A DNA stretch of 22,631 bases from an uncultured Desulfobacterales bacterium (GCA_945787595.1 CALZJV010000144.1:1-22631), one strand, 5' to 3'. Counted from the first letter of the stretch, positions 1 to 7,573 are shown. Numbers and translations: made by a program. The notes: generated from the letters alone by a model not told the origin.

Positions 1-1
1 C

Positions 2-721
2 GATGCGTTTATGGCAGAGTTTTGCCAGCCCTTTTTGCCGGGCACCTGCAGCAACTACCGATCCATTGTGCGCGGCTTTTTAAGCTACCTGCATCAGCAA
101 CGCGGCATTTTAAAAAAAGACCTGGCGCCGCTTCTCATCGGCGCCTCTCAATTTGCCAAAGCCAAGCCACCGAAATTTTTGCGTCCTCACGAGGTACAGC
201 TGTTGTTTGACAGTCTGTCGATTCGTTCACCTAAAGATCTTCGTACCTATGTCATGGTTCACCTGGCTTATACCCTGGGGCTGCGACCCTGCGAGATCTG
301 CCGCATCACCTTAGATGATATCGCCTTTAAAAAAGCACAAGTTAACGTCGAGGATCGCAAAAACAAACAACCGCTAACGCTTCCCATCCCCGAGAAAACC
401 CTGAAGGCCATTGTCGCTTATATGGTCGGCGGCCGACCCAACAGCCAAGACCGTCATCTTATTTTAAGCTTCCATGCCCCCTATGGGCCAATTGTCCCCG
501 GCCTGGTGGGCCGTTACATTCAAGAGACGATGCACACCGCCGGACTGAGCTCAACGCCTTATTGGCTGCGCCATTCCTATGCCCAGCACCTGTTGAGCTC
601 CGGGGCCTCGATCTATGAGATCAAAGAGATGCTGGGACATCGCCATATCGAGTCCAGCCGCAAATATCTTCACATCCATACCGACTTGATGCGCGAGGTG
701 ATCTTAGATGAACCGCTTTGA
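2..721 (+). CDS. Tyrosine recombinase, first of the trio (5' truncated by window edge)
   Basis: Phage-integrase-family site-specific recombinase; such enzymes cut and rejoin DNA through a tyrosine phosphodiester. The frame is open to the window edge, so the start lies upstream; the first in-frame ATG is at 11 and residue numbers count from it. A piece of the N-terminal SAM-like DNA-binding domain (about residues 1-50) precedes the catalytic domain. Visible catalytic residues are Arg92 (GLRPCEI), Arg187 in YWLRHSYA, His210 (LGH) and Tyr219 (KYLHI). The box II motif normally reads HxxR; here the His is Tyr184. The stop overlaps the next gene by 14 bp, implying translational coupling. By position this would be RitA. 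Family is firm; whether Tyr184 still permits activity is unknown. Confidence 0.88.
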   Translation, partial: DAFMAEFCQPFLPGTCSNYRSIVRGFLSYLHQQRGILKKDLAPLLIGASQFAKAKPPKFLRPHEVQLLFDSLSIRSPKDLRTYVMVHLAYTLGLRPCEICRITLDDIAFKKAQVNVEDRKNKQPLTLPIPEKTLKAIVAYMVGGRPNSQDRHLILSFHAPYGPIVPGLVGRYIQETMHTAGLSSTPYWLRHSYAQHLLSSGASIYEIKEMLGHRHIESSRKYLHIHTDLMREVILDEPL

Positions 722-1682
722 AAGTTTTTTGGCACAACAGTTTGAAGATTACATGGCCTACCGGCACCAGCTGGGCTATGATACCGACAACTTGCGCTGG
801 GCGCTCAAAACCGTTGACCGTTACCTGATTAGTCAAAACGCCGAACAAAAGGATCTGACACCGGCATTTTTCCTCAATCTGCAAGCCGATCTGCATACCC
901 AAAATAAATCTATCAATCGCCTGCTGTGTTGCACAAGAAAGTTTTTCGAATACCTGATGCGCATAGAATACTGCCGGGATAATCCTTTAAGGGATATCCC
1001 CTGGCTGCCCGAAGAGAACTATATTCCATTTATCTTCTCTCCAGCGCAAATCGAACAGTTGCTGGCCGCCGTCTGTCGCTGCCTGCGCAAAACCTCAAAA
1101 TATTTTCTCCAAGATCTGGGCTGCTATCTGGCCATTTTACTTTTGGCACGCTGCGGCATGCGTATTTACGAACCGTTGCGGCTTAAGCGGCATCACTTCC
1201 GTGTCGACGACAACACGCTTTATATTGAAAAGACCAAGTTTAAAAAAGATCGTCTGATTCCCATACCCAGAGCAGTGGCCGCTGAGATTACCAATTACTT
1301 GGCAGTGCGCCGCATGCTTTGGGGCACTGATGCCAATGCCTATCTGCTGGCGATGAGCAAAGAAAAACCCTTCTACGACGAGTTCATCCGCCGGCGCTTT
1401 CACCAGGCGGTCGGCGATATCGGCCTCAAGTGCCCCAGGCAAACCATCGGCAACACCAATATCGGTGCTCCCACGCCTCATTGCCTGAGACACAGCTTCG
1501 CAGTCAACACCTTAAAGCGCATCAAGGCGCAGGGCAAATCCGCCCAACATGCCCTGCCGGTGCTCGCTGCCTACCTGGGCCACAGCGAGTATAAGCACAC
1601 GGCTAAATATCTCAAGCTGCTGGATGCCGAGCATCGATACCAGTTGGTCAATTTTATCAAAACGCAAAACCGGGACCCATGA
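708..1682 (+). CDS. Tyrosine recombinase, second of the trio
   Basis: A 324-residue integrase-family recombinase, close to full length for the family. The N-terminal core-binding domain covers about residues 1-95 and the catalytic domain about 105-315. The catalytic set is complete: Arg152 (GMRIYEPL), His258 and Arg261 (HCLRHSFA), His292 (LGH) and nucleophile Tyr301 (AKYLKLL). An insertion between box II and the LGH motif (about residues 268-286, rich in Lys, Ala and Gln) makes this stretch longer than in XerC/XerD, as is common in the middle and last genes of such trios. The start codon lies inside the previous gene, and the stop TGA shares ATGA with the next start. The three proteins probably act together on the element ends. 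By position this would be RitB. Confidence 0.9.
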   Translation: MNRFESFLAQQFEDYMAYRHQLGYDTDNLRWALKTVDRYLISQNAEQKDLTPAFFLNLQADLHTQNKSINRLLCCTRKFFEYLMRIEYCRDNPLRDIPWLPEENYIPFIFSPAQIEQLLAAVCRCLRKTSKYFLQDLGCYLAILLLARCGMRIYEPLRLKRHHFRVDDNTLYIEKTKFKKDRLIPIPRAVAAEITNYLAVRRMLWGTDANAYLLAMSKEKPFYDEFIRRRFHQAVGDIGLKCPRQTIGNTNIGAPTPHCLRHSFAVNTLKRIKAQGKSAQHALPVLAAYLGHSEYKHTAKYLKLLDAEHRYQLVNFIKTQNRDP

Positions 1683-2698
1683 AACTGTCAACCTGTCTCA
1701 ATCAGTTCTTTGTCCAATATCTGCCCCGCATCAAAGGCAGCAGTCAACAGACTATCCATACCTATCGCGATGCCTACCGGCTGTTTTTACCCTTTGCCGC
1801 AGACTATCACCATATAAAGATCGCCTCATTGCGCATCGAACATCTCTCAGTCGAGCTGATCATCGCCTTTCTCAATCACCTGGAAGAAAAACGCAAAAAC
1901 AGCGCCCGAACCCGCAACCTGCGGCTGGTGGCCATCAAATCACTGGCCAAGATGATCCGGTTTATGTATCCGCAGCACCGACAACTGGCCCAACAAATTT
2001 TGAACATCCCTCAAAAACGCATGCAAAAAAAGCTGATCGGTTACCTGTATCCGCAAGAAATTATGGATGTCTACAATGTCGTTGATTTGAAGAAAAGTGA
2101 AGGCCTGCGAGATTATTGTCTGCTGCATCTGCTCTTTGACTCCGGTGCCCGGGCAACCGAAGTCGCAACCCTTAATCTGGATTACTTCGATGACCGCAAC
2201 CAAACCCTTGCCATTTTAGGCAAAGGAAACCGCTTCCGCCAGATCAAATTGTGGCCTAAAACCTGTGAACTGCTCACACTGTATATCCAAAAATATCGCA
2301 GCACTCCAAAACCGTTGTATCGCCATCGGCTTTTTATCAACCAGCGCGGACAAGCATTAACACGATCGGGCATCCACCGGTTGTGCCAAAAATATCTTCG
2401 CCGCGCCCTTCCGCCCAAACGCCTTAAATCCATCAATCCTGCCCACAGCTTCCGACATTCACGGGCCGTTAATATGCTCTGCTGCGGTAAATCCATTACT
2501 GATATCAAAAACCGTCTGGGTCATGAAAATATCAACTCCACCATGGTTTATCTGCATATGGATATGACTCATAAGCGCGCGGTGCAGAAAAAATTTATCC
2601 AATACGCCCAGTCAGCTCTTAAGCATGATCCAAAATTGGATGAACTTATCGATTGGGACCACAAAGAAGATATCCTGGCCTGGCTCGACAGCCTCTAA
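1679..2698 (+). CDS. Tyrosine recombinase, third of the trio
   Basis: A 339-residue integrase-family recombinase. The N-terminal SAM-like domain occupies about residues 1-110 and the catalytic domain about 120-320. Catalytic residues are all visible: Arg158 (SGARATEV), Lys182 (GKGNRFR, the beta-hairpin lysine), His256 and Arg259 (HSFRHSRA), His282 (LGHENI) and Tyr291 (MVYLHMD). The ATGA overlap with the gene before it indicates one transcript with coupled translation. The C-terminal tail after Tyr291 is about 48 residues and acidic at its end. No hairpin terminator is seen just after the stop; the recombination-site-like dyads begin about 195 bp downstream. By position this would be RitC. Family assignment is firm; the precise partner roles are inferred. 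Confidence 0.9.
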   Translation: MKLSTCLNQFFVQYLPRIKGSSQQTIHTYRDAYRLFLPFAADYHHIKIASLRIEHLSVELIIAFLNHLEEKRKNSARTRNLRLVAIKSLAKMIRFMYPQHRQLAQQILNIPQKRMQKKLIGYLYPQEIMDVYNVVDLKKSEGLRDYCLLHLLFDSGARATEVATLNLDYFDDRNQTLAILGKGNRFRQIKLWPKTCELLTLYIQKYRSTPKPLYRHRLFINQRGQALTRSGIHRLCQKYLRRALPPKRLKSINPAHSFRHSRAVNMLCCGKSITDIKNRLGHENINSTMVYLHMDMTHKRAVQKKFIQYAQSALKHDPKLDELIDWDHKEDILAWLDSL

Positions 2699-2892
2699 AC
2701 CAAGGCTGAAAGGACATCGGCCGGAGCAAAAGAGGTATCAACTGACACTAATTTTTATGTCGCCACTTATTTTGCAAATCTGTAATTTATTCGCTAACTT
2801 ATTGAAATATAAACAAATCCGCATTTATCGCGATCAAGTTAATATCTTCTATACTATCAGTAGGTTAAGTGTACTCGCAACATAGGGCACGA

Positions 2893-2920
2893 AATCCACA
2901 ATTGATAAGGATTGTGGATT
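2893..2920. repeat. Dyad 1: AATCCACAAT / ATTGTGGATT with 8-bp spacer
   Basis: Two perfectly inverted 10-bp arms (2893-2902 and 2911-2920) flank an 8-bp spacer, TGATAAGG. Arm length and a 6-8 bp central spacer match the layout of a tyrosine-recombinase core crossover site. Position just after the recombinase trio supports a terminal-site role. The match is seen directly; the function is inferred. Confidence 0.65.
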
Positions 2921-2930
2921 GGTCAGGGGC

Positions 2931-2958
2931 AATCCACAATGGCCGGGAATTGTAGATT
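2931..2958. repeat. Dyad 2: AATCCACAAT / ATTGTAGATT with 8-bp spacer
   Basis: The same 10-bp arm recurs at 2931-2940 with an inverted partner at 2949-2958 (one mismatch). The 8-bp spacer is GGCCGGGA, different in sequence from dyad 1 but equal in length. The two dyads lie 38 bp apart start to start, with a 10-bp gap. A looser, outward-facing copy follows at 2997-3019 (GTGGATT, 9 bp, AATCCAC). Clustered copies of one arm suggest a recombinase-binding array at the element end. Confidence 0.6.
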
Positions 2959-3445
2959 TGTACAGCAAACCCAAACCATCCCTGTTCAATTTTTTGGTGG
3001 ATTTGAAAGCGCAATCCACACACTGCGATATAAAACGCCCGGTTCGGATTTTTACAAAATTTTTGAGATTAAAAGATGGCAATATTTTCCCGAGACGGGT
3101 TTTCGCTAACCCGAAATGGATTTACATTTTCCGAGACCACCACCAAATCAACCCTGAAATGCCCGTCTTCAGAAATCCAAGAATTTTTAACTAATGTTCA
3201 GTGGCTTTCCCTGCTCTATTGTGATGGGAAGGCGTTTCACCCTCCTCTTCCTTTCCCTTTTTAACCTTTTTATCTGTTGCTTGGACATTATATTGGACAT
3301 TTTTTTAAATCCCTTGTTTTTCCTTCTCTAAACAGTTAATTTTGTAAGACTCCGGTCTTTATATAAACCGAAGGAGGCCCCAATGCCTAAACCGACGTAT
3401 AAAGAAGTATGGAAAAGAGCCAAAATTTTAAGGAGAAAAAACACT

Positions 3446-4882
3446 ATGCAACTTTACATCTCTGGTAAGTGGCAAAATACAGAAGAAACCATGCCTGTAC
3501 ACAACCCTTTTGACGGTTCGATCGTAGATGAAGTTCCGATAGCAGGTCCCGACGAGGTGGAAAAAGCTATCGTCAGCGCCCAACGCGGGGCGTTGGTCAT
3601 GGAGGAAATGCCCTATTGGCGCCGTAGTGAAATCATCGCCAAGGCTTCCCAATTGCTGGCCGAACGTAAAGAGGAGATCGCCAAAATAATAACACTGGAA
3701 AATGGAAAGACCATCAAAGAAGCCCGAGGCGAGATCGGGCGCTCGGTTATGACTTTAACTTCAGCAGCCGAAGAGGCGAAGCGAATGCACGGTGAAACCT
3801 TATCCCTATCAGCGTTGAATATTCCCGATATCGAAAAAAAGTTTGGCTTTACCTTTCGGGTGCCATGTGGGGTGGTTCTGGCCATTACCCCATTCAACGT
3901 TCCGGTCAACTTGGCCTGCCATAAGGTGGGCTCCGCCATTGCCGGGGGTAATTCAGTCATCTTTAAACCGGCTTCAGACACGCCTCTATCTGGCTTGATG
4001 TTAGTGCAGGTTTTGCTAGATGCCGGTTTACCAGAAGAGGCTATTCAGTGCTTGACAGGGCCCGGAGGAAAAATAGGCGCAATGCTGAGTCCAGACAAAC
4101 GAATTCGAAAGATTACCTTTACAGGCAGTTACCAGGTCGGCCAGAAGATTTGTCAAATGGCCGGCTTAAAGAAGGTTACCATGGAACTTGGCGGCAACTG
4201 TCCTGTAATCGTCATGCCTGACGCCGATCCGGAAAAGGTGGCAAGCGCACTAGTTTCGGGGGGGTACGGCTTGACCGGCCAAGCCTGTGTATCAGTTCAA
4301 CGTGCCTTTATCCATGAAAACCTTTACGAAGAGATTATCGAGGGCTTGAATAAAAAATTAGATGCATTCGTACTAGGGGATCCCATGGACGAAAAAACAA
4401 CAATGGGTCCGCTCATCCGCGAATCTGATGCCATTCGGGTTGAAAAGACTATTGCTCAGGCCTCCCGGTCTGGAGCACGCATTATCCGCGGCGGTCAACG
4501 GGATAGAAACTTTATCCAACCTGCTATTGTGGCGGATGTTACGCCTGAAATGACGATCTATAGCGATGAACTTTTTGGTCCTGCAATTGGCTTTATTAAG
4601 TTCAATACGTTTGAAGAGGCCGTTGCGGGAGCAAATGATACCAATTACGGTCTATCCGCCGGTGTCTTTACAGAAAACATTAACTTAGCCATGCAATTTA
4701 TACGGCAAATTAAGTCCGGAAATATAATGATCAACTGGCCCAGCCGCTGGAGAGTTGACCATATGCCGTCTGGAGGAATCAAGGACAGTGGCATAGGCAA
4801 GGAAGGTCCGAGATACGCAATCGAGGAATTAACAGAGCTTCGAACAGCAATTTTACATTTGGATCAACGCTCTCCCTTCTGA
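3446..4882 (+). CDS. NAD(P)-dependent aldehyde dehydrogenase
   Basis: Cytoplasmic ALDH-superfamily enzyme oxidising an aldehyde to its acid with NAD(P)+. From the ATG at 3446 it is 478 residues, usual for the family. Visible motifs: ITPFNVPVN (Rossmann region and catalytic Asn, about residue 150), FTGS (about 226-229), general base Glu247 in MELGGNC, and nucleophile Cys281 in GQACVSVQR. The sequence resembles lactaldehyde or non-phosphorylating glyceraldehyde-3-phosphate dehydrogenases; the substrate is not decided. There are two plausible starts in the same frame: 3383 (AAGGAGG 5 nt upstream) would add 21 basic residues; 3446 (AAGGAG 10 nt upstream) begins with MQLYISGKW, where family members normally begin. 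I prefer 3446. The gene stands alone and ends before a strong hairpin at 4901-4938. Confidence 0.93.
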   Translation: MQLYISGKWQNTEETMPVHNPFDGSIVDEVPIAGPDEVEKAIVSAQRGALVMEEMPYWRRSEIIAKASQLLAERKEEIAKIITLENGKTIKEARGEIGRSVMTLTSAAEEAKRMHGETLSLSALNIPDIEKKFGFTFRVPCGVVLAITPFNVPVNLACHKVGSAIAGGNSVIFKPASDTPLSGLMLVQVLLDAGLPEEAIQCLTGPGGKIGAMLSPDKRIRKITFTGSYQVGQKICQMAGLKKVTMELGGNCPVIVMPDADPEKVASALVSGGYGLTGQACVSVQRAFIHENLYEEIIEGLNKKLDAFVLGDPMDEKTTMGPLIRESDAIRVEKTIAQASRSGARIIRGGQRDRNFIQPAIVADVTPEMTIYSDELFGPAIGFIKFNTFEEAVAGANDTNYGLSAGVFTENINLAMQFIRQIKSGNIMINWPSRWRVDHMPSGGIKDSGIGKEGPRYAIEELTELRTAILHLDQRSPF

Positions 4883-4900
4883 TTCAGTTTAACAGCCACA

Positions 4901-4938
4901 CGATTAAAAGGCTGACAGTCTGTCCAGCCTTTTAATCG
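4901..4938. terminator. Strong hairpin after the aldehyde dehydrogenase gene
   Basis: Perfect 14-bp inverted arms CGATTAAAAGGCTG (4901-4914) and CAGCCTTTTAATCG (4925-4938) surround a 10-nt loop that can itself pair further (ACAG/CTGT). It starts 18 bp after the stop codon. There is no long T-run after the stem, though the descending arm holds TTTT. Probably a transcription terminator or mRNA 3'-end stabiliser for the upstream gene. Confidence 0.6.
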
Positions 4939-5057
4939 AATGGTTTCATAATGCAAACGTTATGTTATACGTATTAAACAATTGACGCGGGTTATCTGGG
5001 TTGGAATTGTCTTTAGTTTCTCCAATTAACTAAAATCTGAAAAGAAAGTGAGCATCA

Positions 5058-5960
5058 ATGAAAATATACGATATTTCCCTGCCGATCACTGCGGGTATAC
5101 CCGTTTGGCCGGGGCATCCGCCTGTAGAAATACGGAAATTTCGTAGCATGGCAAAAGGTGAGAAAAACAATGTTTCGTATATCGGGATGACTGTTCACAC
5201 CGGTACGCACGTAGATTCCCCCTCTCATTTTATCAGCGACGGAGAAACCACGGAAAACCTCTCCCTCCAGACGCTTATCGGCCCTGTGGTGGTGGTAGAA
5301 ATACCGCCTGATGTTGGTTCCATTACCGCCAGGATTCTCAAGCAGTGCTTCCTTGATGCCGGGGAGAAACGGGTGCTGTTCAAGACAGCGAATTCCTATC
5401 CGGCGGCGAGCAAGATTCCTGTCGCTGGGACCGAACCGGTAGATATTCTTATTTCTTTTGCAAATATGGAGAATGATATGACGATTAATATGGCAGCTCC
5501 TCTGGAGGTCGGCATCTGCGTTCGGGATATGACAAGGATGGTCGACTTTTATACAAAAGTTCTGGGGTTCGCTTATGTCAGTCTTGCTGAGGCAGCCAAG
5601 GAAAAAAGTCGGTTGTCCGGATTTACACCTTCGGGATATGAAATCGTAAGACTGCAAACCAATTATGGTGAAAGAATCAAGTTGAATCGACCGGTCGATC
5701 CCCCGTATGAACGTTCTGACGATGCACATATCCTTGATCGTCAGGGAGCTGTCTATCTGACTTTTATTGTTAATGCCTTGGATGAAATGGTGGCGGGTTT
5801 AAAAAAAGCCGGGGTGCCGGTTTTGCCGGCTGAAGGAACAGTAGAAGTTAGACCCGGCGTCAGGCTGTGTACCGCTAGAGATCCTGAGGGGAATCATTTG
5901 GAGTTTGTTGAGTATGCAGATATCAGCATTTATCGAAACGATCTTTTTGGTGAGACTTAA
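5058..5960 (+). CDS. Fusion of a truncated cyclase-family domain to a VOC/glyoxalase domain
   Basis: 300 residues with two parts. Residues about 1-130 match the cyclase/KynB-like metal hydrolase family: DISLPI near the N terminus and the metal-binding HTGTHVDSPSHF at 47-58, ending near RVLFKTANSY (the region before the family's GIDY..S core). The rest of the usual cyclase fold (members are about 210 residues) is missing. From about residue 148 (LEVGICVRDM) to 290 a VOC domain follows, with FYTKVLGF and DPEGNHLEFVEY. At the first VOC metal position the usual His appears as Glu (LEV). There is no stop or frameshift between the parts. A VOC-only start at 5466 is possible but lacks a ribosome binding site. 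Either a genuine two-domain enzyme or an in-frame deletion joining two neighbouring catabolic genes. Role unknown; hydrolysis or isomerisation of a cyclic or keto-acid intermediate is a guess. Confidence 0.85.
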   Translation: MKIYDISLPITAGIPVWPGHPPVEIRKFRSMAKGEKNNVSYIGMTVHTGTHVDSPSHFISDGETTENLSLQTLIGPVVVVEIPPDVGSITARILKQCFLDAGEKRVLFKTANSYPAASKIPVAGTEPVDILISFANMENDMTINMAAPLEVGICVRDMTRMVDFYTKVLGFAYVSLAEAAKEKSRLSGFTPSGYEIVRLQTNYGERIKLNRPVDPPYERSDDAHILDRQGAVYLTFIVNALDEMVAGLKKAGVPVLPAEGTVEVRPGVRLCTARDPEGNHLEFVEYADISIYRNDLFGET

Positions 5961-6034
5961 CCCTGTAGGTGCATAAAATTTAGAAATCAAACTTAACTGC
6001 TGCGATAAAAATCATTGCCAGTACTGACTGATTC

Positions 6035-6071
6035 TGGATTCTGGATTCTGGTTTCTGGATACTGGATGCTG
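6035..6071. repeat. Heptamer tandem array, TGGATTC type
   Basis: Five successive 7-bp units run TGGATTC, TGGATTC, TGGTTTC, TGGATAC, TGGATGC, followed by a partial TG; a further degenerate unit (TGATTC) precedes. It is noncoding and lies in inverted orientation to the array at 6101-6132, so the transcript could fold back on itself. Confidence 0.75.
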
Positions 6072-6100
6072 TTGGAATTCACCGATAGTGTGTTGTAAGC

Positions 6101-6132
6101 TATCCAGCATCAAGTATCAAGCATCCAGCATC
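6101..6132. repeat. Heptamer tandem array, inverted relative to 6035-6071
   Basis: Units are TATCCAG, CATCAAG, TATCAAG, CATCCAG and CATC. The reverse complements (CTGGATA, CTTGATG, CTGGATG) match the phase and content of the upstream array, giving a facing pair about 30 bp apart. Confidence 0.7.
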
Positions 6133-6247
6133 TGCCCAGAAAAAGCAACGACTTCAAGCATAGCGGCCAGGCTGGATGACAAAAATTTATGTAAAGTTAG
6201 GGTTAATTATCCAACTATTGATCGCTAATCACTGATAGGAGGAATTT

Positions 6248-6286
6248 ATGGCTACCGGTCGAAAACGTTTTAAATGCACTGTCTAA
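6248..6286 (+). CDS. 12-codon mini-ORF with strong ribosome binding site
   Basis: The ATG at 6248 is preceded by AGGAGG at 6237-6242, one of the best Shine-Dalgarno matches in the window, yet the frame ends after 12 codons (MATGRKRFKCTV). It is either a leader peptide, the 5' stub of a gene lost by deletion, or chance. A long hairpin follows 28 bp later (6314-6360). No family can be assigned. Confidence 0.3.
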   Translation: MATGRKRFKCTV

Positions 6287-6313
6287 AATTAAGATGATAA
6301 CCTGATAGGAATT

Positions 6314-6360
6314 AAAATTTTCGGGTTTTGCAAAGACTAGTCCGCAAAACCCGGAATTTT
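6314..6360. terminator. Long hairpin between convergent units
   Basis: The arms AAAATTTTCGGGTTTTGC (6314-6331) and GCAAAACCCGGAATTTT (6344-6360) pair over about 17 bp with one bulge, around a 12-nt loop. Read on the minus strand, the stem is followed by a T-rich tract (TTTTAATTCC). It lies 70 bp beyond the SDR stop codon, so it probably ends SDR transcription and may also serve the plus strand. Confidence 0.55.
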
Positions 6361-6430
6361 AAATTCTCCACGGTTCGATAATTAGCGGTTCTCTTTCGAA
6401 ATATATGGCCGGGCAGAGTAGAATTTAAGT

Positions 6431-7159
6431 TTATACCAATCCACCATTAGGCTGCACGATCTGACCATGCACCCAAGACGCTTTGTCTGAGGCTAAAAAA
6501 CTCACCACTTCTGCCACTTCCTGCGGCTGTCCCACCCTGTTGAATGGGCTCATGGCAGCGGATCGTTTGATTGCTTCTTCATTTTTTCCGGCCCGAAAAA
6601 GATCGGTATCTACCGGACCTGGAGCTACCGCATTTACCCGCACGCCACGGCCAGCGAGCTCTTTGGACATACTGCGCACCAAACATTCGACCGCGCCTTT
6701 GGTCGCACTATATGGGCCAAGGCCAGGTGCAGCAAAGCGTACCAACGAAGTGGTAATGGCTATGATGCATCCGCCGTCGACTACTTGTTTAGCTGCCGCT
6801 TGCAGGACGTTAAACGCCCCCACGATATTTATTTCCACCAGACGGCGAAAGTTGTCGGGCTCAAACTGCGCAACGGGAGCAGGCGGAACATTGATACCTG
6901 CATTGGCCACGATACAGTGTGGGGCACTGCCGAAATCTTTGTAAACATCCGCGAACACTTGTGCGACTTGAGCTGATTCGGTTATCTCGACACGATAGGC
7001 TTCTAATCTGGATTCACCTGTGCTTGGGGCTGTATCCGGCGGATTGGCGACATAAGTATAGGCAACGTCAAATCCAGCTCCGGCCAGAGTTTGCACACAA
7101 GCTGCACCGATGCCTCGTGAACCACCAAAAACCAATGCGATTTTTTTACTCGTATTCAT
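6431..7159 (-). CDS. SDR-family short-chain dehydrogenase/reductase
   Basis: Classical SDR of 242 residues interconverting an alcohol and a ketone with NAD(P)(H) in the cytoplasm. Visible features: cofactor motif GGSRGIG at 12-18 (first Gly replacing the usual Thr-Gly start), NAG at 86-88, Asn111, and catalytic Ser138, Tyr150 and Lys154 (PYSATKGA). The PG motif (VAPGPVDTDL) and the C-terminal GQIVQPNGG end are typical. The start ATG at 7159 has GAGGAG a few bases upstream. It is transcribed away from the TPP-enzyme gene, and the 600-bp divergent spacer holds a palindrome that may control both. FabG-like activity is possible, but the context suggests a catabolic oxidoreductase. Substrate unknown. 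Confidence 0.94.
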   Translation of the reverse strand: MNTSKKIALVFGGSRGIGAACVQTLAGAGFDVAYTYVANPPDTAPSTGESRLEAYRVEITESAQVAQVFADVYKDFGSAPHCIVANAGINVPPAPVAQFEPDNFRRLVEINIVGAFNVLQAAAKQVVDGGCIIAITTSLVRFAAPGLGPYSATKGAVECLVRSMSKELAGRGVRVNAVAPGPVDTDLFRAGKNEEAIKRSAAMSPFNRVGQPQEVAEVVSFLASDKASWVHGQIVQPNGGLV

Positions 7160-7207
7160 ATAATCTCCTCGATGTTTGACTATTATCTGTGCTATTAAAA
7201 TTAGCCT

Positions 7208-7236
7208 TGAATAGCAGTTTATTATTTTCTAATCAA
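7208..7236 (-). promoter_or_regulatory. Weak sigma70-like promoter candidate for the SDR gene
   Basis: On the minus strand TTGATT (7236-7231) lies 17 bp from TATTCA (7213-7208), about 50 bp upstream of the SDR start. Only partial matches to consensus, in an AT-rich stretch. Confidence 0.25.
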
Positions 7237-7573
7237 GTATTAGTTAACGACTTCTGACGGGTTAGCGGATATCATGGACATCTCCCTGATCGACCGGCGG
7301 CCGAATGAAACATTTCGTCACCGTTGGGGGGACTGGATAGAAGGTTAGTCTCATAGGAAAGATAACCAATGCGTGAGCCGGAAACGCCCGACTTTATCGT
7401 GGATTGGCTACTTGCTTTTAACTTTGAATTGATGTAGTCGTATATGGGAATGAAATCCTTCGGACGGCTTAGGGCCAATCCGTTTGTCCAGCCCCAAAAG
7501 CCGCACCGAAAACTGCCCGTGGCGGTCGTTTGACAGATCGCAACAACTACTTTCTGTTTCATGCGTAAGCGTT

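Larger units (their letters stand above)
2..3020 (+). mobile_element. RIT (recombinase-in-trio) element, right part
   Basis: Three consecutive tyrosine recombinase genes on one strand overlap by 14 bp (708-721) and 4 bp (1679-1682). This tight arrangement is the hallmark of RIT elements. The left end lies outside the window. The right end is not certain: the last gene stops at 2698 and an AT-rich tail follows, with clustered inverted copies of AATCCACAAT between 2893 and 3019, which I take as the terminal region. The 3020 boundary is therefore an estimate. The gene order and overlaps are seen directly; the element name comes from family knowledge; the boundary is inferred. Confidence 0.75.
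2699..3382. other. Gene-free AT-rich stretch after the recombinase trio
   Basis: No convincing gene is seen on either strand; short open frames here overlap one another on both strands and have no recognisable family or good ribosome binding site. It holds the dyad repeats described separately (2893-3019), a small hairpin CGGGTT/AACCCG at 3096-3113, a direct repeat TTGGACAT at 3281-3288 and 3293-3300 (12-bp period), and the leader of the aldehyde dehydrogenase gene. The direct repeat could be a regulator site, but nothing beyond its position supports this. Confidence 0.6.
5961..6247. other. Gene-free spacer with heptamer repeats
   Basis: No gene is supported. The stretch contains two facing arrays of 7-bp repeats (6035-6071 and 6101-6132), annotated separately. 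It separates the plus-strand cyclase-VOC gene from the mini-ORF at 6248. Confidence 0.6.

Noticed and set aside
2849..3264. Overlapping short frames on both strands after the recombinase trio
   Set aside because: They cross the dyad repeats, overlap each other and lack family or ribosome-site support.
7272..7562. 96-codon minus-strand frame between the SDR and TPP-enzyme genes
   Set aside because: No recognisable family, no clear ribosome binding site, unusual composition; considered a degraded mobile remnant but nothing supports it.
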